64,000 bases of DNA from Chimonanthus salicifolius. Its lineage: Eukaryota; Streptophyta; Magnoliopsida; Laurales; Calycanthaceae. The DNA lies in assembly GCA_013350335.1 (NCBI GenBank), contig CM023539.1, positions 40,844,631 to 40,908,630 of the forward strand, in the 5' to 3' direction. Positions 1 through 11,100 of this stretch are shown piece after piece. The number at the start of each line of letters is the position of its first letter. The stretch's first letter is position 1. The notes below the pieces were generated by a model. It saw nothing but the letters and a program-made list of their open reading frames with translations. It did no database searches and was not told the DNA's origin. The translations under genes were made by a program, and so were the position numbers.

Positions 1-546
1 GCCAAAACAAACAGAAAATCCCACCAAGAGCAGCCCTAGACAATATTGGACCAAGTAAATCTTCCACCAATTAGGGGATAATCAAGTAGACCATTCCTCT
101 CGATGAAGATCGAAAACTCCTCCATTCCTCTAGTGTATCCCCCTCCAACTCTCTTCTCCAATGGGTATCTCACCATATTAAAATCGTCACCAATACACCA
201 TTAGTCCCCCAAATCTTAATCTCGTCCAATTCTGCCCAAAAGTTGTCTCTGCCCGCTAAATTCGGCCCGTAAACATTAGACATACGTTCGCCCTCTCGTT
301 CTTTAATTGCCCCTCAACAGAAATCGAACTGGCATCCAAACTCCTATTTGAGATGTCGAGAATCAAAGAATTCCACAAAATTATCATCCCACCTGATTGC
401 CCTTTGGAAGGTTTGAAGGAAAAACCAACGTCATTCTTCCCCAGATCTCTCTGATTAAAGTTGAAGGTAATTCCTCTTTCTCTGATTCCTATATGAATAA
501 TTACTTTATTTTTTGAAGTTTGTATCAAACAGATATAGATGAACAT
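1..546 (-). pseudogene. LINE ORF2 endonuclease-domain relic
   Basis: Read on the minus strand this stretch gives pieces of the apurinic-type endonuclease of a plant LINE ORF2. One frame holds GQSGGMIILWNS (the GGI-W block). A later frame holds IGDDFNMVRYPLE, and then a piece ending PLIGGRFTWSN. These blocks occur in this order in L1-type plant LINEs. At least one frameshift separates them, so the copy is dead. It continues past the left edge of the window. It lies in the presumed distal intron of the DHHC gene. Family assignment rests on motif recognition only. Confidence 0.6.
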
Positions 547-1372
547 AAAAGAGGAGTGACGCTTTCATTCAGCAACACATTCTCTCCCTCTTTCATCCTC
601 AACTTCTCTTCTTCTTCTCTCAGTCTTCCTCCTTTTATCATCTGCATTATCTTTGCTTCTTCCATCACAAAATCAACTACACAATCATGGTATGCAGAAC
701 AGGTTACCTCTGGCCGAACTAATGATAGAAAGGATTTACTGCCGTTTTTCCCCACCTTTCTCTCTCTATATGACTGACATCATCATTGCATGCACAAGGG
801 CCCTACCCAAGTCTTGAAACCTCCATCATCCTGGTAGAGCATGATTTTAGATGATCTTTGGTGACTTACTGTTTTCTCATTTTGGCCTCCTTTTATATAT
901 AGCTTCCCACTTGAAATCATTCCAGAATTTTGCAGAAATCTAGATCTGCTTGCCTTCTTTATTTGCTGCCTTTTCTTCTTCTTTCTCCCCTCAATTTGTT
1001 CTTAAATACAGGTACTGCATTTTTTCTTTCTTCCAATGAATACCTATTCCATGGCACCTAACTTCAATTACTATGTTTTTCTTTTCTTCCTCTCTGTTTC
1101 TATTCCCTTTATTAGCTGTTTATATCTTCTGTTACCAATAATTGTCCTTTTTTATTGTTTCTCTTTTATTTTTCTTTCTCTTTTGAGGCAAAGAATCATA
1201 TTTGAAATCAGCATCTCTTCTCCATATAAACCACCAGATAATAGTGTAAGACATGAGATCTTCACTGTCAACTTCTCTTTTTCTCCTCCTTTCAGTCTTC
1301 CTTTTTCTTCATCATCTTTGCTTTCACCACAAAATCAACTGCATTATCAAAGAGGTCCCCTCTTTTTTCTTA
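547..1372. other. non-coding stretch with a diverged internal repeat
   Basis: I see no gene. Two pyrimidine-rich stretches, about 575-690 and 1262-1360, resemble each other: both run from CAACTTCTCTT through CAGTCTTCC to CACAAAATCAACT. They look like an old partial duplication. Open frames here are short and compositionally biased. Confidence 0.35.
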
Positions 1373-1377
1373 GTTTA

Positions 1378-1729
1378 TAATGTAGAACAACCTGCAGCTA
1401 GGCAGGAAAACAAAGATAAAGGAAAAATAGGAAAAGGCTTTGCCTTAGGTTAATCTCATTGAATATTTATTGTGTCTTTTCTCTCTTACATCCCTTTGTA
1501 TTTATAAGAAAACAATCCAAACGAAAATAGAAAATGACTCAACTAGGAAAGCCACCGACCTGGCTTCCTTTTTAAACTATGACTCCTAAATCAAATAGGA
1601 AACTAACTAAAGTTGGACTACTAAGATCCTAAACGAAAATTACAAATCCTAAGAGCTAATTAAGAAATAAATAAATAAAAATAAATAGAAGCGGAATCTG
1701 TGTGCTCTGATCTTCCTTGTCCTACATCA
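1378..1729 (-). repeat. 3' LTR of the 1378-3845 element
   Basis: 352-bp copy; its right-hand neighbour is the polypurine tract (minus-strand ACTGGGGGGC). About 95% identical to the other LTR by eye. Confidence 0.88.
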
Positions 1730-1873
1730 GCCCCCCAGTCTTGAAAAGAACTCGTCCTCGAGTGGAAATCAGCAAAAGCACACGAGACCAAACAGTGATG
1801 AAGACCAAGTCCGAAGAAGCGAATCACGAAGCGTGGAACTGCACAATCTTCTATGCACACACGATGAGAATAT

Positions 1874-2614
1874 TCATGCAATGAGACGACGAAGCCAAGG
1901 ACCACAAAATGGCTCAAGCATAGACGAACCAAGCTGATGGCAAAGGGGCCTCCATAAGGCATTGGAGTGACCACACGGTCCTGAGTGTCTATCAGACGAG
2001 GCTCCAATGAGAGAATAGGAGATGATGATAGTGTACGAATAACCAGAGATGAGTTCTTGGTCCGTAATGGGACCATGTTTGGGTAATGGAGTTGGTTGGG
2101 TAAGTTGCGGTGGTGGTGGGGGAGGTGGTGGTGGTGACTCGACACTCATCGGTTGCATCGACTGTGGTGCCGACAACACAACTGGCGTAGTTTTCAACAC
2201 GGGAAATGGTTGTCGGGTTACGACTTCTGGAGGAGTAGACAGGAACTCCGATGATGACTTTGGAGGAGGCGTTACGCATCTTGAGGAAGTAGACACGTAT
2301 GTTGAGATTTTGTTCACCTTCATTGGGGCGCTGTATTTTCTGCAGAGCAATAGTTCTCTAAATTCTTGGAAAAAGTCGTGAAATTCAGATCGCAACTCAG
2401 AGATAAAATCGGATTTAAAGTCATTGAACTCAGATTGGGTAAGTAATTGATCACCATTGTTGTTGGACGAAAGTGGATCGATGTGATGTGGGCGATCCGA
2501 TTGAGGCGTCAAAGAGTCCAAGACCAGACGGTTGGAATAGGGAAAAGGGTTATTGGATGGGTGAGGTGGGATCCAATGGGAAGTCATTGAAATTGGATCG
2601 GTCAAAGTGGACAA
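1874..2614 (-). CDS. gag-like ORF inside the non-autonomous LTR element
   Basis: 246-codon open frame in the element's sense direction. The N-terminal half has a charged, amphipathic segment (SEFNDFKSDFISEL) that could form a coiled coil. Then comes a proline-rich linker with an uninterrupted P9 run. It could be a degenerate gag N-terminus of a Ty3-type element; no zinc knuckle or enzyme motif is visible. The C-terminal third differs in character and may be read-through of non-coding sequence. Confidence 0.35.
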   Translation of the reverse strand: MSTLTDPISMTSHWIPPHPSNNPFPYSNRLVLDSLTPQSDRPHHIDPLSSNNNGDQLLTQSEFNDFKSDFISELRSEFHDFFQEFRELLLCRKYSAPMKVNKISTYVSTSSRCVTPPPKSSSEFLSTPPEVVTRQPFPVLKTTPVVLSAPQSMQPMSVESPPPPPPPPPQLTQPTPLPKHGPITDQELISGYSYTIIISYSLIGASSDRHSGPCGHSNALWRPLCHQLGSSMLEPFCGPWLRRLIA

Positions 2615-3493
2615 CTAGTTGGTCAAACAGTCAAATCTGGTCAACTGGTCAACTCAAGTAAAATCTGGATGGGTCCCATATTGGACTGTAGTCTAAGGTG
2701 ATAAAGAAATTGGGAATAGGGATGATTTGGTAAATAAGTGAATGGAGTGGTGGGCAAAAGATAAAAGTGGGGTATCATTGGTGTTTGAAAAGTAGAGGGG
2801 ACAAAGGCATTTATGACATGGAAGGATGGAAAGAAAGAAGGTGGGTACGGTGGTATGGCTTGGGGAAAAAAAAAAGGTAAAAGTTGGGAAAAAGGTGTCA
2901 AAGATGGAAGCACAATGGAGGCTAAAGGTGTTTTCTCCACGTGGGAAGTAAGCTAAGCCTTGGGTTTGGGAAAAGGTTATGGGAAACAAAAAGGGTAATA
3001 TGAATAGGGTTTGGAAAAAAAAGGGGAAACAGAGAAGGGAGGTGTGACAGAAATACAGAGAAAGAAGGGAGGCTTGGGGAGGGACTGGAGCGAAAGGATG
3101 GAAAGTGGGTATCGAGGGAGAAGGAAAAGGGAGGAGAGCTTGCTACCTGGATGAGGGACGAAGAAGAAGGTAGGTGCTTGCACCGAAATCTGGTGATGGA
3201 AGGGGCCGAACCTATTCGTAGTGAAACAAAGAGGGATCGAGCAACAAAGGCGGAAAGTAGTGGAAGAGGCGGAAGTAGGGAGGGTGCAGATCTAGTTTGA
3301 GGAAGACCTGGGCTTAAGGAGGAGGATGGGGTTTGGGATGGTAGATCTTACCTGGGATAATGCTCAGATTTGGTGATTGCGAAAAGATGATGGGATCGAG
3401 ACCACGTTCGTCCCTGATAAAGCAGGAACCTATCTCCGATTAGGAACGTCTCTGTATAATAGAGATACAGAGAACCCTAAGCTCTGAACCAAT

Positions 3494-3845
3494 TAATGTC
3501 GAACAGCCTGTAGCTAGGCAGGAAAACAAAGATAAAGGAAAAATAGGAAAAGGCTTTGCTTTAGGTTAATCTCATTGAATATTCATTGTGTCTTTTCTCT
3601 CTTACATCCATATGTATTTATAAGAAAACAATCCAAACGAAAATAGAAAAGGAATCAACTAGGAAAGCCACCGACCTGGCTTCCTTGTTAAACTATGACT
3701 CCTAAATCAAATAGGAAACTAACTAAAGCTGGACTACTAAGATTACAAACGAAAATAACAAATCCTAAGAGCTAATTAAGAAATAAATAAATAAAAATAA
3801 ATAGAAGCGGAATCTGTGTGCTCCGATCTTCCTTGTCCTACATCA
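3494..3845 (-). repeat. 5' LTR of the 1378-3845 element
   Basis: 352-bp copy followed, in element direction, by the primer binding site at about 3481-3491. Confidence 0.88.
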
Positions 3846-3850
3846 GTTTA

Positions 3851-5133
3851 TTTACAATACTAGGTTCACAATAATAGACAATGTTCATGTACGGTTACTA
3901 TGAATTCACACATACTTTCAAATATAAAAGAGGAACACAATGTTCACTCACAAGTCATATGAAATGAAACTCCAAACAGTTACCACCAACAATGCTTTTG
4001 GATGGTAATTAAGTTTTTAATCAGTTTGCCACTTTGAGAACCTGAAACTAGAGAATCAAGGAAAGCTACAGAAAACGTTTGGAGCAAAAAAGGGGGTCAA
4101 AATTTTAATTAGCAGCACACCAAAATGTTGAGAGAAAATCACATTTTCGTCCACACACAAACAGCAATATCGAAGACAGAAAAGAGAAATCAACAAAGAT
4201 AAGCAAGTCACAACACAAATATTTTACGTGGCTCCCTTTTGGTACATCCACGGGGTTCAAACCGATCCACTATACTCAAGGCAAGACAAAGAAGAGGCAG
4301 ATCTCGTTATAGATGTTCTGCTCTCTCTCTCACAAAACAACCATATATACTATCCTAATTAAAGTTTACATAAGACAGTGTGAAATTACAAAATTATGCC
4401 TTTTGACATAATACTCAATCACATTCTCCATAGATGCTTCTCTTTTATTCCAAAATTGACACGCGGCCAAATCGACAATACATCTCTAATGATAAGGCTC
4501 CATAGAGCTTGCCACAGAAAAACATGTGACCTAATACTCGTGAGATGTCAGGAAGTTTCAACATCATCCATATAGTATCCCATATTGAAACTTGGATACC
4601 TGCATATTTTTATAAAGATGATATGAGCAGAGTAACTGAAATTACCAGTCAATCACATTTGCCTGCAATAAATATTGAAGAGAATATTTTGAATAGTGCC
4701 TGTAGTATAATTGAAGGTGTTCACTATCACAATTGCAAATGTTATAGGTTTATGTCAGGTTACAATTCCATTGACATATACATAAATGCCTACATAGATA
4801 CATAGATATTTATATAAACTCTGAGAAATGAGGCTCCAGAATATGGGATGATATACCATTTCTCGATTCATCCCCATCTGGCCCATAAAGAAACTTTTTG
4901 GATTGGATAGATTGACTTCTTGATAAGTCATCAAACTGAAAGGATCTTCCTTATCATTTTTTTTTTTGAAAGGTAACTTCATCAATCAAAAGAAGAAAAC
5001 AAACAAAAGAGAGACAAAAAAGGTGGGCAAAGAGAATCTTCCTTATCAATTTTTTATAATCATTTCCTAAAATTGTAGAAGTAACAGACAAAAAGAAGTG
5101 TCATTTCAGGTGAAAAATAAAAAGAAGCCTCAC
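3851..5133. other. intron sequence without a recognised gene; possible LTR fragment near 4190-4440
   Basis: This lies downstream of DHHC exon 6, where the C-terminal exon would be expected, but no continuation is readable on the minus strand. The stretch around 4225-4260 (ACGTGGCTCCCTTTTGGTA and following) resembles the end of a copia LTR; I could not find a partner copy. Confidence 0.3.
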
Positions 5134-8100
5134 CATAATAGGAAGGCCATAAAGTATCGGGTATTTTTCTCCCCAATGCAATTATTCTGCAATATTGACC
5201 AAAAATAAAAAATAAAAATGGATCTCACAAGAAACTACTAAAAAGAGAGAGAGAGAAAAAACACACAAGGAAACTAACCCACCATCCATCCACAGTGATG
5301 GTCAAAACGAGTAACACAACGGTCACATATGCGGCAGTGTTTGGACCTAGCAGGTCTAAATTTTTACAGATCAAATTAGAAAAACAAAGCCACAAAATCT
5401 CTTAGAGAAGACAATAAACAGCTAAAGAATACCTTGGAAGTTTACAAGTTGAGCATTCTTTCTCCGTGTATATGATGTTATCATAGGGATAAGCTGAGAT
5501 ATATTCAGAGACATTCTCAGCTTTAACAGTTCCTGGATCAGAAAAGCTAGTCAATAGAAAGAGTAGAACACCCACACCAGCAGCCAAGAAGCTTGTGTAC
5601 CTGCAAAAATGTATAATGTCTAAGGAAATTGAACACAACTAGCAGATTTGGACTTAAAAGAAAAATGGATAGTAGATTTTACAGAAATAGTTAGCACATG
5701 GTCACTAACATTGTACCTGTGTACGTCACTAACATAGTAACCCGGGATGTAGACAAAGGATGACTTTGCAATGAAAAAATACGTCACTCCAATAATTGCA
5801 AGATATATTATCTGTTGAAAAAAGAACAGTAAGCATTTAGTATTGATTAAACTTACATGTAAGATATTTCTTGAAGAGAAACCAGGTCCTTGTTAGGAAA
5901 ACAAGGATCCAATTTGAGGTCCACCAAATGGTCGATCTGAACCTTTCAGACACCTACCAAGTTGAATTGGTCTAGACCCAGAATAAAATGCCCTTTTATG
6001 CACCATAGCATTTTCATACAAAAACTTTATATCATCTAAGCTTTACAATCTTAAACTTTATATACCCTAGTCGATTGCCATGATTGATAGATCAGGCTGG
6101 TATTTTTGCCCACCCAACCTTTTTTCATTCATGCAAAATTGAAGCCTCTTCTGGAGTAACTCTCTTCTAACTACTGAACTAGGTAGAGAAATCTGCTCTA
6201 CATTTGCCAATTGAAGAGATGGGGGAAAAAAATACAACCTACTAACCATAACCCTACATTAGTTAAAAAGTAACTACAAGCTCCAAGCTTCCAAATTTCT
6301 TGTTCAATTGAAGGTAATACTTCAATCACCACTACTAGAAGGCCCACAAGAAAATTTCTATAAAACACTGAACCCTTCCAAACTCCAAAGAATTAGCTTC
6401 ATCTGTTCTCCAGCTTGAAGAATTTCAAGGAGTGTTTATCTCTGCATTCCCCAGAATCCAATTAATTCTAGCCAATCTAGGTTCCCAATAGGACCTCAAA
6501 ATTTCATTACAAAATACCAGGAGAAGGTAACCAGCATTTTTACCTTTTTTTTCTAACCAATAACTTTACCGTCTCAATTTTTTAAAAGGCTCTAAATGCA
6601 CCATCAAACCTACCTTTGAATCTCAAATGAAGTACAAATTAGAATCACCAATCTCAAACATCTTTCAAAAAGAGTGAGGACATATTAATTATGAAACCAA
6701 AGGAATGTGATGTCCATGACAAGCACTTTTTTAGTAGGAGTTTCAAGTAGTCTAGACTGAAACTTCTGTTCGAAAACTGTTGTCTTACACTGAGTCCAAT
6801 CTCTTGAGATCCAAATCAATTAAACCATATTATCAGTGAATGCTGTATAGATATGTTTCTAGGATCTACTCCAAGTTATCACAAACAAATTAATGAAAAA
6901 CAAAACTAATAAAGCTTTCTATGGAGACAACATTTAGGTTTCCTCTAATGCATTCATTTCTAATACCATTTTTTTCCTGTTAGTCCACATAATCCATCAT
7001 GAATACCTCCATCAAATGTCTATCATCTTTTTGCTGTTCCTTCATTCGCCAACATATCGCACTATGAGATTCTTGTGACTAGTTTGAGTTTATGTGAGGT
7101 AGTCTCTATAGTTCCTTACAGATGTCAAGAGATATTACACAAGGCATCATTCCTGCCTGTACACCTTTTTTTCCCTAGCCAAAACATTTTATACACTTAA
7201 ATCCTTCTTTTCCATATTTCAGGATCTGAATATTAGGAGGAGGATTTGTGGATAGGGAGGTTTGCACATTCCCCAAGGATTAGTCAGGTTCTCTAAGAGG
7301 CCTGGACACCTTGGTCTTCAAAAAAAAATATTAGGAGGATGATTGGTGGGGTTCATGAATCAAATATCCCGTACCTATGAAAGCAATCATGTCTCTTCCA
7401 TGTCTTAACATTGTGATAGGACAAAAACATTCCCATGTCTTGTTCACCTTGGACATACTTGTGTATGTTATGATTCCCTGACTTCCAATTTTCCCTCTTC
7501 AGTGGACGGATACTTCAGGCTCTCCACTAGAGGGAAGTCTGAAGGTTTCCCAATCAATATTTCAATCTCTCATTGAGTGAGTAAAGATCTTCCATGTTCT
7601 CCAATGATGAAAGATTGTGGTCCAAAAGCCATCTCATATAGAAAAGGGCGAAAACATAAATGTTTACAGAAAGCTTGTGATCTTTTATGTTTACAGAAAA
7701 CTCTCTTTGTCAAACGGGTGATAGGTCAGTATTCCATGGAGAGGTCATTGACACATTAATCAGAACATCTTGAACCCATCATAATATGAAAATAGCAACA
7801 AAAATCATTCAAGTGGACTCCTTTCAAGTTTCAAAGATATGAAAATATGTGTCAACAATCCCTTAGATCCTAGCAGGTTAAACTAGTTTTCTAAGCAAAC
7901 AATTTGATTGGAATCAAGTTGCTTAGTGTATCATATTTACATGACTATCAACACATCCCAGCCTATAAATCGATTACCTTGCATGACCAATCACTTGTTA
8001 GTATATAAGCACACACCATCATCATATTAGTATAAATTGGAATCTTCTAAATAAGAAGCACCAACACCAATAGAAAGTGACAGAGTATCTAGAGAATCTG

Positions 8101-11100
8101 ATAATGGAGAACAGAAAGAAAGATTTATAGAATATCATAAACGAGAAACAAGAAAACACATAAAAGAGAGGAAAAAAAAAAAAAGAAGCAGTAATGTATA
8201 ACTTGTGCATCACATACCTGCAAGGTTGGATTTGGCCGATCACAACAACAATGCTCAACTGAGAGAAAGGCATCTCTGCCTCGAGAACCAAATATAAGTA
8301 CTATAAATCGCCTGTAACAATTACAAGGGGAGAATTAGGTCAGAATATGCAACAAATGATTGCAATTCTCTAAATGAATTGGGTAATGGTCTGCCAAAAC
8401 ATGTGAAAGGAAATAAAAGAAAAAGTGGCAACTCTTTTTGTGTCTCGCCAACTAGCTCTGGATCCAGGTACCCTCTCTCCACTCTCACCTTTTTTGCATT
8501 TTGAGTTGATGTGCTCTAGAACTTGTGGTCTCTTCTCTTCTTCTATTATCCAGGTCACAGGTGCTGCAGTATCTTAGTTTGCTCTTTGCACTGGCTTCGT
8601 TGATGTCTCTCATCATACTTGGCGCTCTTCTCTTGATGAGGGGGCATCTAGTCGATCCTTTTGGGCTTCGCCGACTTCTTACTTGTTAGAGTTTTTGCGG
8701 CCCTCCGGCTTCTTTACTTTCCTCACAGTAGATCTACTGGAGTTTCGACTTTTTCTCTCTCCAGACCTTGAGCCGCTCGCCATTTTTGACATCAGGACTT
8801 CCAAACGCTCTTCTTGGATGGCCCCATCCTCTTCTCTTTTGAACCATTGTCATCTCAGAGATTCTCCTCCCCAGTTGATGGCGCCTTTCATTACTCCTGT
8901 AACGACCCGTCCCTCTAGCACAATATTGTCCGCTTCGGGCTTGAAAAACCCTCACGGCTTTGCCTTTGGCCCAAAAGGCGTTGTGCTAGAAGGGATGGGT
9001 GCTCCCTCGTATATTTTGCAACCAATTCACTCTCTTGGGCAGTATAGGACCTCTTTCCATGCCCTTAAGGCCAACTTTCACTCCCATACACACCCCTACA
9101 CAAACAGCCCCCATTTTGGGGCGGGGTATTATAATCCACCCCCCTTAAAACCAGTGTCATCCATGGCTCTGCTACAACACACAAGCACAGAGTTGAACCG
9201 TTCTCTGACTTGTCCCTCTAGCACAATATTGCCCACTTTGGACTTGAAAAACCCTCACGGCTTTGCATTGGGCCCAAATGTCACCCTTGGGCCCAAAAGG
9301 CCTTGTGCTCGAAGGAATGGGTGCTCCCTCATGTATTCCACAACCAATTCACTCTCTTGTGCTAAAAGGGATGGGTGCCCAAAAGACCAAACTTGATTGA
9401 TCGTTTACCAACACCAGCTTTAGACAACAAATCTCATGTCAATCCTTTTTTGAGTATCATCATGTTTTCACTCTCCCACTGTAAGTATTTGATTGTGTTT
9501 GCTTTGTTCACAGTTTTGATTCACAAAAGCAAAAGTTGTTTAACATTTCCACAAAATGTTTTTTGTGGATTATTCTCCCACTCAAAAGGGATCCAAATGT
9601 ATTAAACCAGTCATCAGCTGCAAATATGTACCCATGGGAGTAACACTTTTGAGCACACCCTATATTTTTCAAAGGAGGTCAGACCACCCCCACCAACACA
9701 ATTCTTTTGCCTTCCTTTGATACTCCAACCAATTCTTCTAGAACTTAACCATTTGAAGTTTATATGTGGTGCTCACACAAGATCAACCCCCAATTGCTCC
9801 TACTACACCTTCATCCTTTCCTCTAGATACAACCTCTAGGTACAACCTCCACTTTTGATGACTCTTACCTTCCCGTTACATTAGAAAAAAGGAACTCACT
9901 CTTCTATTACACATCCATTCAAAGTTTTGTTTTTTACAACTACGTGTCCCATTTTTATCAATCATTTCTATCATTTATTAACTTTATGTCTCTTCCAAAA
10001 AGTGTTCATACTGCTCTTAGAGAGCCTTCCTAGAGGGTTGATATGGAGGACGAGGTGATAACCTTAGAGAAGAATGGTACATGGAAAATAGTTCATTTGC
10101 CCCCTAACAAGACAATCATTTGGGTAAAGGGGTTTATACTGTTAAATATAACCCCAATGGTAGCATTACTAAATATCAAGTTCATCTCATTGCCAAAGGC
10201 TACAGAGACTAATGGTGATGACTACAAAGAGACTATCGCCTATGTTGCAAAATTGAATTCAGTGTGAGTTTTTGAATTATATTTCTATGAATCTTTATTG
10301 GCCCTTACATCAATTGGATGCATGGTTTAAAAAACCGACCAGTTCAAACTGTGAGTATAGCAATATAAGTTTTAGAAAAAATATGGGAAAACTAAAATAT
10401 CACAAAGAAGACGATATTTTCAAAATACTAACCAATATTTTGAGGTGGTTTTTTCATTTTTTTCTTTAAAAATAGTATCATTTGGTTTGTAATGAAGGTA
10501 AAACATTAGACAAATAAAATTTTGGACTAAACACGTAATTTTGTCTTTTTTCATCAATTTTTTCTGTTCTTCACATTTTTGTCATTTTTCATTTTTTTTT
10601 CAAATAAAACAAGATAATAGTTTGCACATATTTAGTTAGTTAGAACAAGATTTGTTACTTTGATCTATGAAGCAGGAGGTTGCGGGTTCGAGCCCCTGTG
10701 GCCTAACCTTAGTATGCCTTAGGGGCAGTGGGGTCATCCGTGGGGGTTTTAGTAGGACTGTGTCTGAGTTTCCCACACGTTAATCCAAAAAAAAAAAAGG
10801 AATTTTTATCATATTTATTTTTTAGATTTTTATTTTCATTTTTATATATTTTGCTATTTCTTAAAAGGAATTATAATAGCTATAAGGTCTGTGTCAATGA
10901 TAGGTCACTAGACTCTTTCTTTATTACATGAGTGCATGATTGTATGAATGAAGTACAATGCTTTTTCGGTCTTCAAGTCTTAACATCAATCATCTTTGCT
11001 AGACACGTGATTTCCAAGTATGCTTCTTGGGCTACTTCTCTCCATGTTTTCAGGAATATCTCCATGTCTAACTTAGTGCGCGCCTAGAAAGAATGTGTTG

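Larger units (their letters stand above)
1378..3845 (-). mobile_element. non-autonomous LTR retrotransposon, complete, with 5-bp TSD
   Basis: Two direct repeats of 352 bp (1378-1729 and 3494-3845) differ at about 16 positions by eye. The element is flanked by the 5-bp duplication GTTTA (1373-1377 and 3846-3850). Read on the minus strand, the LTR begins TGATGTAG and ends ACATTA, so its last bases are TA rather than the usual CA. Two bases inside the 5' LTR lies TGGTTCAGAGC, close to the initiator-Met tRNA primer site TGGTATCAGAGC. A G6 tract (polypurine tract) abuts the 3' LTR. The 1.76-kb interior has no reverse transcriptase, integrase or protease, so the element would need help to move. A TTATAAATA box lies in each LTR. 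Confidence 0.9.

Noticed and set aside
8683..9396. 237-codon open frame
   Set aside because: It spans a TRIM element and its flank; the repeated NPHGFA segments are the two LTR copies translated.
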